64,000 bases of DNA from Corynebacterium incognita (GCF_014217255.1 NZ_CP059404.1:2284606-2348605); one strand, 5' to 3'. Counted from the first letter of the stretch, positions 37,388 through 47,396 are shown. Numbers and translations are program-made. The notes: generated from the letters alone by a model not told the origin.

Positions 37388-39703
37388 CTACTGCGCCGTG
37401 GCGAAGTCTTCGAGTGCGGCCAGGAATTCCTCGCGGGTATTCCCGGCGCCGACGATGGTGAGGGTTTGCGTCGCGCGGGTCATGGCGACGTAGAGGTTCT
37501 GCCAGCCTTGCGGGGCACCGGCGACGATTCCTAGTGGGTCTACGATGGTGACGTGGTCGAACTCGAGGCCCTTGATGTCGTAGACGTTCTCGCAAGTGAT
37601 TATGGCGTGGAGACGGCCGTCGTCGTCCGTGTACGTTGCGATATCCGCAACGTCAGGGGACTTCTCCAGGGCGGGGGACTCGGCCAGGAAGGCTACCTCG
37701 GCACCGTCACGGATGGCTGTGCTGGGAGGAGCTTCTGGATCAATGAACTCCAGCACGTCGTTGGCCAGTTCGGTAATGGGGCGCGGCGTGCGGTAATTGA
37801 CCGTCAAGGCATGCTGCTTGAAACGCTTTCCGACGAAGGGGGAGAGGCTCTCTGCCCACGAGTCAACGCCGGCTGGGGAACCGGTCTGCGCCGTATCACC
37901 CACTAGGGTCATCCAGCGCGACGGGCTGCGCCGGAATACCATGCGCCACTCCATCGGGGTGAGTTCCTGGGCCTCGTCGATAATGACGTGACCATAGGCC
38001 CATGTGTGGTCCGCAGCTGCCCGTTGCGCGGTAGTGCGGCGGTCGCGGACTTCCTGGCGTCGGGCCAACGTTTCAGCGTCGATGACGTCGTGGGCGGAGA
38101 GGATCTCGGCGTCGAAGAGGTCATCGTCGTTATCCGTGGAGTCAGAGCCGGACAGAATATCGAGCGCGTCCTGGGCCTCCCGCACACTTTCCTGCCACTC
38201 GGCTTCCTCCTGTTCGCGCTGGCTGTCGGGATCGGGGATCCCGATGAGAACGGCGAGCTCATCCAGCAGAGCGGCGTCGCTCGGCGCCCACTCCCACTCG
38301 GCAGCGTCCATATCCACCGTACGCAGCATGGCGCGCTGGGTGTCCTCGTCGTATCTAGCGGCGGCCACGGCGATAAAGTCCACGCTCGTGGTTAGCTCAC
38401 GAAGGACCTGTTCCGGCGACACCACGGGCCACAATTCGTCGACCAGCGCGAGGACGCCAGGGTCTTCCGCGAGGTCGTCATGTAGCTGGTCGATGTCCGC
38501 GCGGCTGAGCAGGTTTTCCCCACCCAGCGGATCGGCGCCGATGGTGCCCGCGAGCTGATGCGCCAACTGTTCTAGGAGGTGCTCTTCAAATACCTCGCGT
38601 GCTTCGTTATGGGGGCGCCGTGACCGCCTTGCCCGGGTTCGGGACGCTTTCACCATCGCAGGCGTACATGTCACCTGAAGTTGCTCGACGGTCAGCACAC
38701 GGTTGTCGTCCGGAATGACTTGATAGGCCCGCACGGCTTCTTTGAGGATGTCCACCATGGCCTCAGAACCTTTGATCTCGCGCTCCAACTGTGTTTCTGC
38801 GGCTGTCCCGGCAACTCCGGGGTACAGCGAGCCAATGGTGGAAAGGACCACACCGGTCTCACCTAGAGCGGGCAGCACGCGGGAAATATAGTCCAGAAAG
38901 GTGGAGTTGGGACCAATAATGAGTACGCCGGTTGCGCCAAGCCGTTGGCGGTGGGTGTAAAGCAAATATGCCACGCGGTGCAGCGCCACCGCCGTTTTAC
39001 CTGTGCCCGGGCCGCCCTCAACCACCATGACCCCGCGCGTCTCATCGCGGATGATGGCATCTTGTTCGCGCTGGATGGTTTCCACGATGGAAGACATGTG
39101 CCCGGTACGTGCCTCGTTCAGCGAGCGCAAGAGCGCGGCCTCGCCCGCTACGCCGTGATCGAGGTCGCCGGTGTGCTCGGCGTCCAGCCCGAGATACTCG
39201 TCATGGACAGCGTCGACCGTGCGGTTGTTCGTGCGGATATTACGCCGCAGGCGAACTCCTTCCGGGTGCGCCGTGGTGGCGAGGTAGTACGGGCGGGCCG
39301 CCGGGGCCCGCCAATCCAGCAGGAGCGTGCGGTAGTCGTCGTTCCGGTCGTCCATCCCCATGCGGCCGATATAGCGGCGGTCTAATCCTTCGGCGGTGGG
39401 GTTGTCACCAGGCGCGTCAATGTCGATGCGCCCAAACACCAGGCCGAGCTGTGCCACGTTGAGCCTGTCGAGCTTTCCCTGCAGCGCGTGATACTCCGTC
39501 TCACGGCGCACCAGCGCGTCGGCATCCGGGGTGTGCGGATCCACGTCCGCAGCCACTTCGTTGAGCCGCTCGTTGGCTCGGGCCACCTCGGCGTCGAGCT
39601 TGGCAAACAAAGCGTCGACGTAGTGTTGCTCCGCCGCCACGGCATCTGGGTTCGACGCGGCAGTCGAGTTGGTCGACTGGGGCTCGGGTGGAGTGTTCTT
39701 CAA
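37388..39703 (-). CDS. HelD/HelR-like RNA polymerase recycling ATPase
   Basis: 771-residue superfamily 1 ATPase. An N-terminal coiled coil (about residues 22-95) is followed by the 1A domain with P-loop GGPGTGKT (230-237), a long insert, Walker B VIIDEAQELTPMEWR, motif III VGDTAQTG, and the C-terminal VAMTRATQTLTIVG motif. It lacks the DNA-duplex features of UvrD/Rep but matches the HelD family, which removes stalled RNA polymerase from DNA; the actinobacterial HelR branch also dislodges rifamycins from polymerase. Assignment to HelR specifically is inferred. Monocistronic on the minus strand. Confidence 0.88.
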   Translation of the reverse strand: MKNTPPEPQSTNSTAASNPDAVAAEQHYVDALFAKLDAEVARANERLNEVAADVDPHTPDADALVRRETEYHALQGKLDRLNVAQLGLVFGRIDIDAPGDNPTAEGLDRRYIGRMGMDDRNDDYRTLLLDWRAPAARPYYLATTAHPEGVRLRRNIRTNNRTVDAVHDEYLGLDAEHTGDLDHGVAGEAALLRSLNEARTGHMSSIVETIQREQDAIIRDETRGVMVVEGGPGTGKTAVALHRVAYLLYTHRQRLGATGVLIIGPNSTFLDYISRVLPALGETGVVLSTIGSLYPGVAGTAAETQLEREIKGSEAMVDILKEAVRAYQVIPDDNRVLTVEQLQVTCTPAMVKASRTRARRSRRPHNEAREVFEEHLLEQLAHQLAGTIGADPLGGENLLSRADIDQLHDDLAEDPGVLALVDELWPVVSPEQVLRELTTSVDFIAVAAARYDEDTQRAMLRTVDMDAAEWEWAPSDAALLDELAVLIGIPDPDSQREQEEAEWQESVREAQDALDILSGSDSTDNDDDLFDAEILSAHDVIDAETLARRQEVRDRRTTAQRAAADHTWAYGHVIIDEAQELTPMEWRMVFRRSPSRWMTLVGDTAQTGSPAGVDSWAESLSPFVGKRFKQHALTVNYRTPRPITELANDVLEFIDPEAPPSTAIRDGAEVAFLAESPALEKSPDVADIATYTDDDGRLHAIITCENVYDIKGLEFDHVTIVDPLGIVAGAPQGWQNLYVAMTRATQTLTIVGAGNTREEFLAALEDFATAQ

Positions 39704-39854
39704 CTGGGCGCTTGCTTTCTTTGTATCGCGGGCTACATTTCACGGGCGGCGCCGGGCTGCGTGTGGCCTTAGGGCGCCGAGCACGCTGCACGTGGGTGAG
39801 TAGTGCAAAAATTTTCGGGTGCTTAATTCTACGCGCCTGGGCCACAACATGGCG

Positions 39855-39895
39855 AACGCCCGCCGGGGAACCGTAGTGGGCTCCCGGGCGGGCGT
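39855..39895 (-). terminator. Candidate terminator of the DoxX-like gene
   Basis: ACGCCCGCC and GGCGGGCGT are exact complements, with GGGA/TCCC pairing further inside and a 13-base apex. On the minus strand it is followed only by TTCGCC, so the U-tract is poor. Position fits the end of the gene at 39943. Confidence 0.45.
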
Positions 39896-39942
39896 GCGGT
39901 GACCGGAGGAGTCGGGCAGTCGGCCGACCCCTAGGACATAAC

Positions 39943-40905
39943 TTATGCCTCGATGCGCTTGCGGGACTTCTTCATGGCTTCAGCGATGGCCTTGTCTGCA
40001 CGCTTCTGCAGCTTGGACGCGTTCTTGTTAGCGTTCTTCAGCGCACGAGCGGACTTCTTCTTGTCCACCTGAGCCAGCGCCTGATCAGCCTTTGCCTGCG
40101 CCTTGGTGGCGTTCTTGACCGCCTTGGTACGCGCCAGCTGGGCATTGTCCTGCGCGGCCTTCAGCCAGTCTTCCTTGTTGTCGGCGTAGTAGGACTTGGC
40201 ATCGTCCACGTAGGACTTCGCGGTAGCCAGCAGGCCCTGAGCGGTCTCTGCCCAACCGTCCTTGTTGTCATCGACGTAGGCCTGGGCCTTCGCGGAGGCA
40301 TCCTGAGCGCGTGCCGACGCCTCGTTGAAGGACTTCTGTGCGCGCTCGGACGCGGTGGCGAACTTGTCCTGTGCCAACGAAGAGAACTCGTTGGTGCGGT
40401 CGGAGATGTTGGCAACCAGCTGGTTCTGCTCGTTCTTGGACGGCAGCTTCTTCTGCAGCTGCTTGTTTGCCTGCTGTGCACGCCAGGAAATGCCCGGCTT
40501 GCCCTCGGTGTCCTGGGTGGTGATAAACAGCGCGCCCAACAGAGCGGTATCGACCAAGAACTTGGAGCGCTGGTTTTCCTTCTCCTCCGGGGTGGTGGCG
40601 TTCCAGAAGCTATTGCGGGCGAACATCGCCGGAAGCGTGGTGGCAGCCAGCACCGCGGCAGAGGTGCGCGGAGCCTTGCCCAACGCTAACAGGGAACCCG
40701 CGCCGGCCTTGGTGCCGCCTACCGCGCGGGTAAACAGCTCCGCGTCCTTCGGCAGGTAGCCAGCGGCGTCAGCTGGCAATACCTTGCGCAGGCCGGCAAG
40801 CACCTGCTCGGACTCGGCCTTGTGCTTGTCAGCGTTGCGCAGCATGTCTGCACCCTCTACCACGAAAATGGAGGCGAGCATCGGACGAGCAATCTTGCGA
40901 AGCAT
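39943..40905 (-). CDS. DoxX-like membrane protein with long basic coiled-coil tail
   Basis: 320 residues. The first 165 resemble DoxX-family membrane proteins: RPMLASIFVVEGADMLRN, segments GSLLALGKAPRTSAAVLAAT and KFLVDTALLGALFIT. From about residue 150 the protein turns into a long alanine/lysine/glutamine-rich helix with repeated AQ, KA and YVDDNK or YYADNK units, and ends in strongly basic AKKSRKR-type sequence. The tail looks like a coiled coil that could bind DNA, RNA or acidic polymers. This DoxX-plus-tail form is seen in Corynebacterium; function unknown. Minus strand, single gene. Confidence 0.8.
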   Translation of the reverse strand: MLRKIARPMLASIFVVEGADMLRNADKHKAESEQVLAGLRKVLPADAAGYLPKDAELFTRAVGGTKAGAGSLLALGKAPRTSAAVLAATTLPAMFARNSFWNATTPEEKENQRSKFLVDTALLGALFITTQDTEGKPGISWRAQQANKQLQKKLPSKNEQNQLVANISDRTNEFSSLAQDKFATASERAQKSFNEASARAQDASAKAQAYVDDNKDGWAETAQGLLATAKSYVDDAKSYYADNKEDWLKAAQDNAQLARTKAVKNATKAQAKADQALAQVDKKKSARALKNANKNASKLQKRADKAIAEAMKKSRKRIEA

Positions 40906-40993
40906 GTTTCTCCTTAAAACAACTTTCGACTATTTGTTGGTTGTGCTTTCCCAGTTTACCGGCGTTTGTGGCTGAGGCTACGGATTTGCGCAA

Positions 40994-41608
40994 TTACCAG
41001 CGACGTTCCCACCATTCATTCAGTTTCGGCCATTCGTCGTTCAAGGTTGTGGGCTTGCCATGCCCCGGCCACACGATGGACTCACGGGGATAGGCCTCAA
41101 AGAGGCGCTCCTTGACGTCATTGAACAGGCGCACGAAGTCCGTCTCAGATGCTGTTTTGCCCACTCCGCCGGGGAAGAGTGAGTCACCGACAAAGAGGTT
41201 GACGGTGCCGTCGATATAGGCCGCCAAAGCTACCCCACCTGGGGTATGGCCGCGCAAGACCGCGACGTCGAAGGAGTGGCCCGCAAACTCAATGGTGTCG
41301 CCCTGGTGTAACTCGACGTCAACTGGCGCTGGCATGGCGGGGGAGTCCAGGTAGGCGGCGTAGTGAGTTGCGCCCGTCTTATCCAGTACCTCTTGTAGTG
41401 CGCGCACGTGGTCCCAATGGCGGTGTGTGGTCACCACCGCGGTGATAGTCACGCCGGCGTCCTCGGCGAGCTCGAGGATCGCGGCGGCGTCATCCGCGGC
41501 GTCGATAAGCAAGCCCTCATTACCTGCGCACAGCAGGTAACAGTTGTTATCCATCTCCGAGACTGAAATAGAATGGAGCTTTAGTTGGTTATTGCTGTTG
41601 GTGTCCAT
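40994..41608 (-). CDS. Metallo-beta-lactamase-fold hydrolase
   Basis: 204 residues, glyoxalase II-like single domain. Zinc motif THRHWDH (H62, H64, D66, H67), then HTPGGVALAA with a further ligand histidine, FVGDSLFPGGVGKT with the bridging aspartate, and VWPGHGKPTT near the C-terminus. These match the hydroxyacylglutathione hydrolase-like branch; since actinobacteria use mycothiol, an S-lactoyl or other thioester substrate other than glutathione is likely, but this is inference. Divergent from uvrA. Confidence 0.88.
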   Translation of the reverse strand: MDTNSNNQLKLHSISVSEMDNNCYLLCAGNEGLLIDAADDAAAILELAEDAGVTITAVVTTHRHWDHVRALQEVLDKTGATHYAAYLDSPAMPAPVDVELHQGDTIEFAGHSFDVAVLRGHTPGGVALAAYIDGTVNLFVGDSLFPGGVGKTASETDFVRLFNDVKERLFEAYPRESIVWPGHGKPTTLNDEWPKLNEWWERRW

Positions 41609-41759
41609 ACCAGCCCAGGATACGGGGTGCGCGGGCTGAGGTGGGGTGATGTCCCACCCAGGGTTTAAAGTGGGCAGCAGCGATTTAGATTTAGTATGGA
41701 AGCTTCAGCGCCGACGCGATCGTCGGCACGCTCAAGGAAACGTGAGGAAGGTGGCAGCC

Positions 41760-44600
41760 GTGGCTGATTCACTCGTCGTGCGAGGGGCACGCGAACACAA
41801 CTTGAAGGGCGTGGATATCGAGCTCCCGCGCGACAAGATGGTGGTGTTTACCGGCCTGTCTGGCTCCGGCAAGTCCTCCCTGGCGTTCGACACGATCTTT
41901 GCCGAGGGCCAACGCCGATACGTCGAGTCGCTGTCTTCATATGCGCGCATGTTCCTGGGGCAGATGGACAAGCCAGACGTGGAATTTATTGATGGACTGT
42001 CCCCGGCGGTGTCGATTGACCAGAAATCCACCAACCACAACCCGCGCTCGACGGTGGGCACCATTACGGAAATCTATGACTATCTCCGTCTGCTGTTCTC
42101 CCGCGCGGGTACTCCGCATTGCCCGACCTGCGACGCGGTCATTGAGCGCCAGACCCCGCAACAGATTGTCGATACGGTCCTGGCGGAGGACGCTGGACTG
42201 AAGTTTCAGGTCCTGGCTCCCGTGGTGCGGAAGCGCAAGGGCGAGTTTGTGGACCTGTTTGCGGACTTGTCGGCGCAGGGCTACGCCCGCGTACTGGTGG
42301 ATGGCGAAATGTATCAGCTCAGCGAACCGCCGGCGTTGAAGAAGCAAATCAAGCACAACATCGACGTCGTGGTGGACCGCCTGCAGGTCAAGGAGAGCCA
42401 GAAGCAGCGCCTCACCGATTCCGTGGAAACTGCGCTGCGCCTAGCGGATGGCCTAGTGACCATAGATTTTGTGAAGAATCCGGAGCTCACGCACACCTAT
42501 TCCGAGAAGGCGGCCTGCCCCAACGGCCACACGCTCGCTATCTCCGAATACGAACCGCGCGCGTTTTCCTTTAACGCCCCGTTCGGTGCCTGCCCGGCCT
42601 GCGACGGCATCGGAACCCGGATGGAGGTAGACATTGATCTCATCATTCCGGACAAGGACGCCCCCGTCGTGTCCGCCGTGCAGCCGTGGCACTCCTCGCC
42701 GAATTCAAAGTACTTTGTCAAGCTCATCGAAGGCCTGGCCAAGGAGATGGGGTTCGACCCCAACGCTCCTTTCAGCGAGCTCAATGAGGAGCAGCAGGAA
42801 GCAGTGATTTTCGGCTCCGAGGTGGAGGTGGCGGTCCGCTACAAGAACCGCTTTGGCCGCCAGCGCAATTGGTCCGCACCCTTCGAAGGTGCGGTGGGCT
42901 TTATCGAGCGCAAGCTAGACACCACGGATTCGGATTCCCAGAAAGACCGCCTGCTGCAGTACACCCGCCGCGTGCCCTGCAACGTCTGTGAAGGGACGCG
43001 CCTGAAGCCGGAGATTCTCGCCGTGCGCCTGGATTCCGAGGCGCTGGGGGAGAAGTCCATTGCGGGTCTCTCGGCGCTGTCCATCGAGGATGCGTTCCGC
43101 TTCCTTGACTCGATGGTGCTTGGCCACCGTGAGGAAATCATCGCCGGCGCCGTGCTCAAGGAGATTCAGGCACGCCTGCGATTCCTTTTGGACGTCGGGC
43201 TGAACTACCTCACCTTGGACCGTGGCGCGTCCACGCTCTCCGGCGGCGAAGCGCAGCGCATCCGGCTGGCCACCCAGATCGGTTCGGGTCTGGCCGGCGT
43301 GCTGTACGTCTTGGACGAGCCGTCGATTGGACTGCACCAGCGGGACAACCGACGCCTTATAGACACGCTGAAGCGCTTGCGCGACATCGGCAATACGCTC
43401 ATCGTTGTAGAACACGATGAGGACACGATTCGGGAAGCCGACTGGCTCATTGACATCGGGCCTCGTGCCGGCGAGTACGGCGGCGAAGTGGTGTACCAGG
43501 GCCCACCTGCTGGCATCGAAAAAGTTGAGGAATCGCTGACCGGTGCTTACCTGTCCGGACGCAAGGTTTTGGGCGTGCCGGACAAGCGCCGCGAGATTGA
43601 CCCGGAGCGCGTGCTCAAAATTGTTGGGGCCCGGGAAAACAACCTCAAAGACGTTGACGTCACTATCCCGCTCGGAGTACTGGCGTGCGTGACCGGCGTC
43701 TCCGGCTCCGGCAAGTCCACGGTGGTGAACCAGATTCTCGCCAAGACCCTCGCCAATAAGCTCAACCGCGCTCGCATGGTGCCCGGCCGCGCCGTCCGCG
43801 TAGAAGGAACCGAGCACCTAGACAAGCTGGTGCAGGTCGACCAGTCGCCGATTGGACGCACGCCGCGTTCCAACCCGGCGACGTATACGGGTGTCTTTGA
43901 CAAAATCCGTAACCTTTTCGCCGAGACCCAAGAAGCCAAGGTCCGTGGTTACAAGGCGGGACGTTTCTCCTTCAACGTCAAGGGAGGCCGCTGCGAGGCG
44001 TGCCATGGCGACGGCACCTTGAAGATCGAGATGAACTTCCTGCCGGACGTGTACGTCCCGTGCGAGGTCTGCCACGGCGCCCGCTATAACCGAGAGACTC
44101 TCGAGGTGACCTACAAGGGAAAGAACATCGCAGAAGTTCTTGACATGCCGATCGTGGAAGCTGCGGAGTTCTTCGAGCCGATCACCTCTATCCACCGCTA
44201 CCTCAATACGCTCGTGGAGGTGGGACTCGGCTACGTGCGACTCGGTCAGGCCGCGACCACCCTGTCGGGCGGTGAGGCGCAGCGCGTGAAGCTGGCCGCG
44301 GAGCTGCAGAAGCGCTCCAACGGCCGCACTGTGTACATCCTGGATGAGCCCACCACCGGCCTGCATTTTGAGGACGTGCGCAAGCTCATGCTGGTTATCC
44401 AGTCCCTGGTAGACAAAGGAAACTCCGTCATCATCATTGAGCACAACCTGGACGTCATCAAGGCCGCGGACTGGATCGTGGACATGGGGCCCGAGGGTGG
44501 CGCCGGCGGCGGCACCGTCGTGGCAGAAGGCACCCCGGAAGACGTCGCACAGGTGAAGGGGTCCTACACGGGCCAGTTCCTCAAGGAAATGCTCACCTAA
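41760..44600 (+). CDS. uvrA: Excinuclease ABC subunit A
   Basis: 946-residue ABC-type damage sensor of nucleotide excision repair. First P-loop GLSGSGKS at 32-39; second GVSGSGKST at about 646. The first zinc module includes C121 and C124 (CPTC); the C-terminal one uses C745, C748, C768 and C771. Both ABC signatures ([14 protein letters not shown] and [14 protein letters not shown]) are intact. The GTG at 41760 was chosen because GAGGAAGG lies eight bases ahead and [15 protein letters not shown] is the conserved start; the upstream in-frame ATG gives an unrelated 38-residue extension. Confidence 0.97.
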   Translation: MADSLVVRGAREHNLKGVDIELPRDKMVVFTGLSGSGKSSLAFDTIFAEGQRRYVESLSSYARMFLGQMDKPDVEFIDGLSPAVSIDQKSTNHNPRSTVGTITEIYDYLRLLFSRAGTPHCPTCDAVIERQTPQQIVDTVLAEDAGLKFQVLAPVVRKRKGEFVDLFADLSAQGYARVLVDGEMYQLSEPPALKKQIKHNIDVVVDRLQVKESQKQRLTDSVETALRLADGLVTIDFVKNPELTHTYSEKAACPNGHTLAISEYEPRAFSFNAPFGACPACDGIGTRMEVDIDLIIPDKDAPVVSAVQPWHSSPNSKYFVKLIEGLAKEMGFDPNAPFSELNEEQQEAVIFGSEVEVAVRYKNRFGRQRNWSAPFEGAVGFIERKLDTTDSDSQKDRLLQYTRRVPCNVCEGTRLKPEILAVRLDSEALGEKSIAGLSALSIEDAFRFLDSMVLGHREEIIAGAVLKEIQARLRFLLDVGLNYLTLDRGASTLSGGEAQRIRLATQIGSGLAGVLYVLDEPSIGLHQRDNRRLIDTLKRLRDIGNTLIVVEHDEDTIREADWLIDIGPRAGEYGGEVVYQGPPAGIEKVEESLTGAYLSGRKVLGVPDKRREIDPERVLKIVGARENNLKDVDVTIPLGVLACVTGVSGSGKSTVVNQILAKTLANKLNRARMVPGRAVRVEGTEHLDKLVQVDQSPIGRTPRSNPATYTGVFDKIRNLFAETQEAKVRGYKAGRFSFNVKGGRCEACHGDGTLKIEMNFLPDVYVPCEVCHGARYNRETLEVTYKGKNIAEVLDMPIVEAAEFFEPITSIHRYLNTLVEVGLGYVRLGQAATTLSGGEAQRVKLAAELQKRSNGRTVYILDEPTTGLHFEDVRKLMLVIQSLVDKGNSVIIIEHNLDVIKAADWIVDMGPEGGAGGGTVVAEGTPEDVAQVKGSYTGQFLKEMLT

Positions 44601-44686
44601 CTATTCGCTGACTGGCCGCGAGCTATCAGGAGACACTCGGCGAATTCGACGCGCCAACGGTCGGCGTCTGGGCTACTGTAAGCCAT

Positions 44687-45706
44687 GTGAGAAACTCATT
44701 GACCTTAGCGTGGAAATCCCAGCGTACGGACGTGGCTGCCCCCAAGAAGGGCGCGGCTCTTCTTGTGGTCACCATGGCTGCTGCAACCCTGGCGGCGTGC
44801 AACGCCAACCCCGATGAGGCTGGGGTGCCCGACGCCAACTCGGGATCGAGCGTTGCGCAGGCGAACGTCAGCGCGGAGGAAAGCTCTTTGCTGGGCGAGT
44901 CTCGAGCCACTGAGACTGCGAGCACTACGCCCAGCCCCGTGGCCAAGCGCGGTGACATAATGACGCAACGCGATCGTCGCCAGGCGCTTGAACGAATCGC
45001 CCGGAAGGTGGAAAAGAAGCACGGGGGGAAGATTGGCATCGCCGTGAACGGCGGCAGCGGCATGGTCTCCACCGGCGCCGAATTCAAGCCGTTGGCCTGG
45101 TCTACCATCAAGGTGCCCATTGCCCTAGCCGCAGAACGCACCGGCAAGCAGGACCAGTACATCCTGGACAAGACGCTCAAGGAATCGGACAACGCTACGT
45201 CGTGGACGCTGTGGATGGCAGTCAAAAATTCCGTCGGTGGCACTGAAGCTGCCACCCGCAAGGCGGTCTCTAAAGTGACGGCAAAGTCCCAGGGCAACCC
45301 TATTTGGCCGCAGGTCGCGCCCGGTAGTATCACTCCCTATGGCTACGCCAAGTGGGGCGTCGAAGAACAGGCGCGATTCATGACGTCCGTACCGTGCCAG
45401 CCCAAGGGCAAGCGCGTGTACAAGGCGATGGGGGACGTCGTGCCGTGGCAAAAGTACGGACTGGGCACAGTGCGCGGAATGCACTTCAAGGGCGGCTGGG
45501 GTCAGCACGAGGATGGCACCTATACTCAGCGTCAGATGGGTGTCATGAAGTACGGTGACGGCTACCTCGGCATCGCCGTCTATTCCTACTATGACGGCAA
45601 GGGCGACCGCTACAGGGGCGGCGAGGCTGCGCTCAACGACGTCGCCAAGGAGCTGCGCCCACTGCTGCGCCACGGCGATTTTGTTCCCGTCACTGACGTC
45701 TGCTAA
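44687..45706 (+). CDS. Lipoprotein with serine beta-lactamase-like domain
   Basis: 339 residues. A basic N-terminus and hydrophobic stretch end in a lipobox TLAAC (cysteine near residue 38), predicting an outer-face lipoprotein. A low-complexity linker runs to about 90. The rest carries three motifs in the order of penicillin-recognising enzymes: STIK (S139, K142), SDN (S167-N169) and KGG (K268-G270). The spacing from STIK to SDN, 28 residues, is much shorter than in class A beta-lactamases, so enzyme activity is uncertain. The GTG start at 44687 lacks a strong ribosome binding site. Confidence 0.75.
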   Translation: MRNSLTLAWKSQRTDVAAPKKGAALLVVTMAAATLAACNANPDEAGVPDANSGSSVAQANVSAEESSLLGESRATETASTTPSPVAKRGDIMTQRDRRQALERIARKVEKKHGGKIGIAVNGGSGMVSTGAEFKPLAWSTIKVPIALAAERTGKQDQYILDKTLKESDNATSWTLWMAVKNSVGGTEAATRKAVSKVTAKSQGNPIWPQVAPGSITPYGYAKWGVEEQARFMTSVPCQPKGKRVYKAMGDVVPWQKYGLGTVRGMHFKGGWGQHEDGTYTQRQMGVMKYGDGYLGIAVYSYYDGKGDRYRGGEAALNDVAKELRPLLRHGDFVPVTDVC

Positions 45707-45978
45707 CCTCGTATCCACTACCGCCCGTAGCGCTAGCACCATGTCTTATGGCATGATGCCCAGTATCGCGGGTCACAAGCGGAGTTTCTCCCACCCGATG
45801 CCGTCCTTTGTGGCTGGCTCAAGGTAAAAGGTAACGCACGACCACCCATCGCGCTCAGCGCGGAGGGGTGCCAGCGCGTGTCTTTTAAGAAACTCCCGGC
45901 TGCCGAACCACGGCAACCGGGTTTTATCGTTTGTGGCAAACGGTAGGCGAATCACACTTTTGAACTTAGGAGACAAAC
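45707..45978 (+). promoter_or_regulatory. Leader region of infC-rpmI-rplT
   Basis: 272 bp without a convincing ORF. It contains an inverted repeat around GCGCTCAGCGC (45851-45861) and a terminator-like hairpin at 45895-45927. Promoter boxes were not identified with confidence. As the infC-rpmI-rplT operon is under translational and attenuation control in several bacteria, this is a likely regulatory leader. Confidence 0.55.
45895..45927 (+). terminator. Attenuator-like hairpin upstream of infC
   Basis: CCCGGCTGCCG (45895-45905) pairs with CGGCAACCGGG (45911-45921) over 10 of 11 positions, loop AACCA, followed by TTTTAT. It ends 51 bases before the infC start, so it would stop transcription inside the leader unless prevented. 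Confidence 0.7.
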
Positions 45979-46500
45979 ATCAGCGCTGAAGCCCGTATCA
46001 ATGAGCGCATCAGGGTACCCGAGGTACGCCTCGTTGGCCCTGGTGGCGAACAGGTTGGAATCGTCCGCACGGACGATGCCCGCAAACTTGCGTACGACGC
46101 CGACTTGGATTTGGTGGAAGTAGCCCCCAACGCCAAGCCGCCGGTTGCCAAGATCATGGATTATGGCAAGTACAAGTACGAGCAGACTCAGAAGGCCCGC
46201 GAGGCCCGCAAGAATCAGCAGCAGACCGTCGTCAAAGAGCAAAAGTTCCGTCCCAAGATCGATGATCACGATTACGAGACGAAGAAGAACAACGTGGTTC
46301 GCTTCCTGGAGAAGGGTTCCAAGGTCAAGGTCACCATTATGTTCCGCGGCCGCGAGCAGTCGCGTCCGGAACTCGGCTTCCGCCTCCTGGAGCGTCTCGC
46401 TGAAGACGTTGCAGAATCCGGCGTAGTGGAGTCCCGTCCGAAGCAGGACGGCCGAAACATGACCATGGTTTTGGGGCCTAATCGCAAGGGCAAGAAGTAG
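45979..46500 (+). CDS. infC: Translation initiation factor IF-3, AUC start
   Basis: 173-residue factor that keeps the 30S subunit free and proofreads initiator tRNA. The N-domain ([27 protein letters not shown]) is read only if translation starts at the ATC at 45979. TTAGGAGA lies five bases before it, and no ATG, GTG or TTG occurs in frame between it and the conserved region. The next in-frame candidate, 46105, would remove 42 conserved residues. A non-AUG codon is the known autoregulatory feature of infC in E. coli (AUU), because IF-3 itself discriminates against such starts. First gene of infC-rpmI-rplT. Confidence 0.92.
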   Translation: MSAEARINERIRVPEVRLVGPGGEQVGIVRTDDARKLAYDADLDLVEVAPNAKPPVAKIMDYGKYKYEQTQKAREARKNQQQTVVKEQKFRPKIDDHDYETKKNNVVRFLEKGSKVKVTIMFRGREQSRPELGFRLLERLAEDVAESGVVESRPKQDGRNMTMVLGPNRKGKK

Positions 46501-46542
46501 CACAGGCAATTTCGTTCAACCGCACTAAAAGGACTATCTCTC

Positions 46543-46737
46543 ATGAAGCAGAAGACCCACAAGGGCACCGCTAAGCGCATCAAGCAGACCGGTTCTGGCA
46601 AGCTGCGCCGTGAGCAGGCTAACCGCCGCCACCTGCTGGAGGGCAAGCCTTCCACCCGCACCCGTCGCCTGAAGGGCGATGAGGCTGTCGCACGCGCAGA
46701 CGTCAAGCGCATCAAGCGCCTGCTGGGCAAGGCTTAA
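46543..46737 (+). CDS. rpmI: 50S ribosomal protein L35
   Basis: 64-residue basic ribosomal protein, [20 protein letters not shown] at the start and the lysine/arginine-rich body typical of L35. AAAAGGA precedes the ATG. It lies 42 bases after infC and 90 bases before rplT, the classical infC-rpmI-rplT order, and shows the strong codon bias of ribosomal protein genes. Confidence 0.97.
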   Translation: MKQKTHKGTAKRIKQTGSGKLRREQANRRHLLEGKPSTRTRRLKGDEAVARADVKRIKRLLGKA

Positions 46738-46827
46738 GTAGCCTTTGGGGCCGCGCCCGCGCAGCCCGCTCGCCCTCAAGAATCAAGCATTAAACATCAA
46801 TTCAATACGTTGTAAGGAAGTATCACC

Positions 46828-47211
46828 GTGGCACGAGTAAAGCGGTCAGTTAACGCTAAGAAGAAGCGTCGCGCAATTTTGAAGTCCGCTAAGGGCTACC
46901 GTGGCCAGCGCTCCCGCCTGTACCGTAAGGCGAAGGAACAGTGGCTGCACTCTATGACTTACGCTTACCGCGACCGTCGCGCTCGTAAGTCTGAGTTCCG
47001 TAAGCTGTGGATTCAGCGTATCAACGCTGCTGCCCGCATGAACGACATCACCTACAACCGTCTCATCCACGGCCTGCGCCTGGCTGAGATCGAGGTGGAC
47101 CGCAAGATCCTGGCTGAGCTGGCTGTTAACGACTTCGACACCTTCTCCGCGTTGTGCGAGGCCGCTAAGGCTGCCCTCCCGGAGGACGTCAACGCTCCGA
47201 AGGCCGCCTAG
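46828..47211 (+). CDS. rplT: 50S ribosomal protein L20
   Basis: 127-residue 23S rRNA-binding assembly protein. The basic N-terminal extension ([25 protein letters not shown]) that enters the ribosome core and the globular domain with [16 protein letters not shown] and [11 protein letters not shown] are intact. GTAAGGAAG precedes the GTG start. L20 represses its own operon in E. coli and B. subtilis; whether it does so here is unknown. Followed by a strong terminator. Confidence 0.98.
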   Translation: MARVKRSVNAKKKRRAILKSAKGYRGQRSRLYRKAKEQWLHSMTYAYRDRRARKSEFRKLWIQRINAAARMNDITYNRLIHGLRLAEIEVDRKILAELAVNDFDTFSALCEAAKAALPEDVNAPKAA

Positions 47212-47274
47212 TTTCACTAGCCTTTCCGGCTTTCGGCCTTACGGCCTCGAGGCCCTGAGGACCGTGGCTTTTGA

Positions 47275-47317
47275 CCCGCCCCAACCCGCTTCCGAGCGGG
47301 GTCGTGGGCGGGTTTTT
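47275..47317 (+). terminator. Intrinsic terminator after rplT
   Basis: CCCGCCC (47275-47281) pairs with GGGCGGG (47306-47312); inside, CCCGCT and AGCGGG form a second stem. TTTTT follows directly. It lies 64 bases after the rplT stop. Confidence 0.9.
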
Positions 47318-47396
47318 GCGTATCGACGTCGTGGGGCGTGCCGGGTGGGAGAGCGTGCGCGGTGCCGCCGTCGCCTCGCTTGCTAAGTTTGGGGGT

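Noticed and set aside
46105..46500. Short infC starting at TTG 46105
   Set aside because: It would remove most of the conserved N-domain and has no ribosome binding site, whereas the ATC at 45979 has an ideal one.
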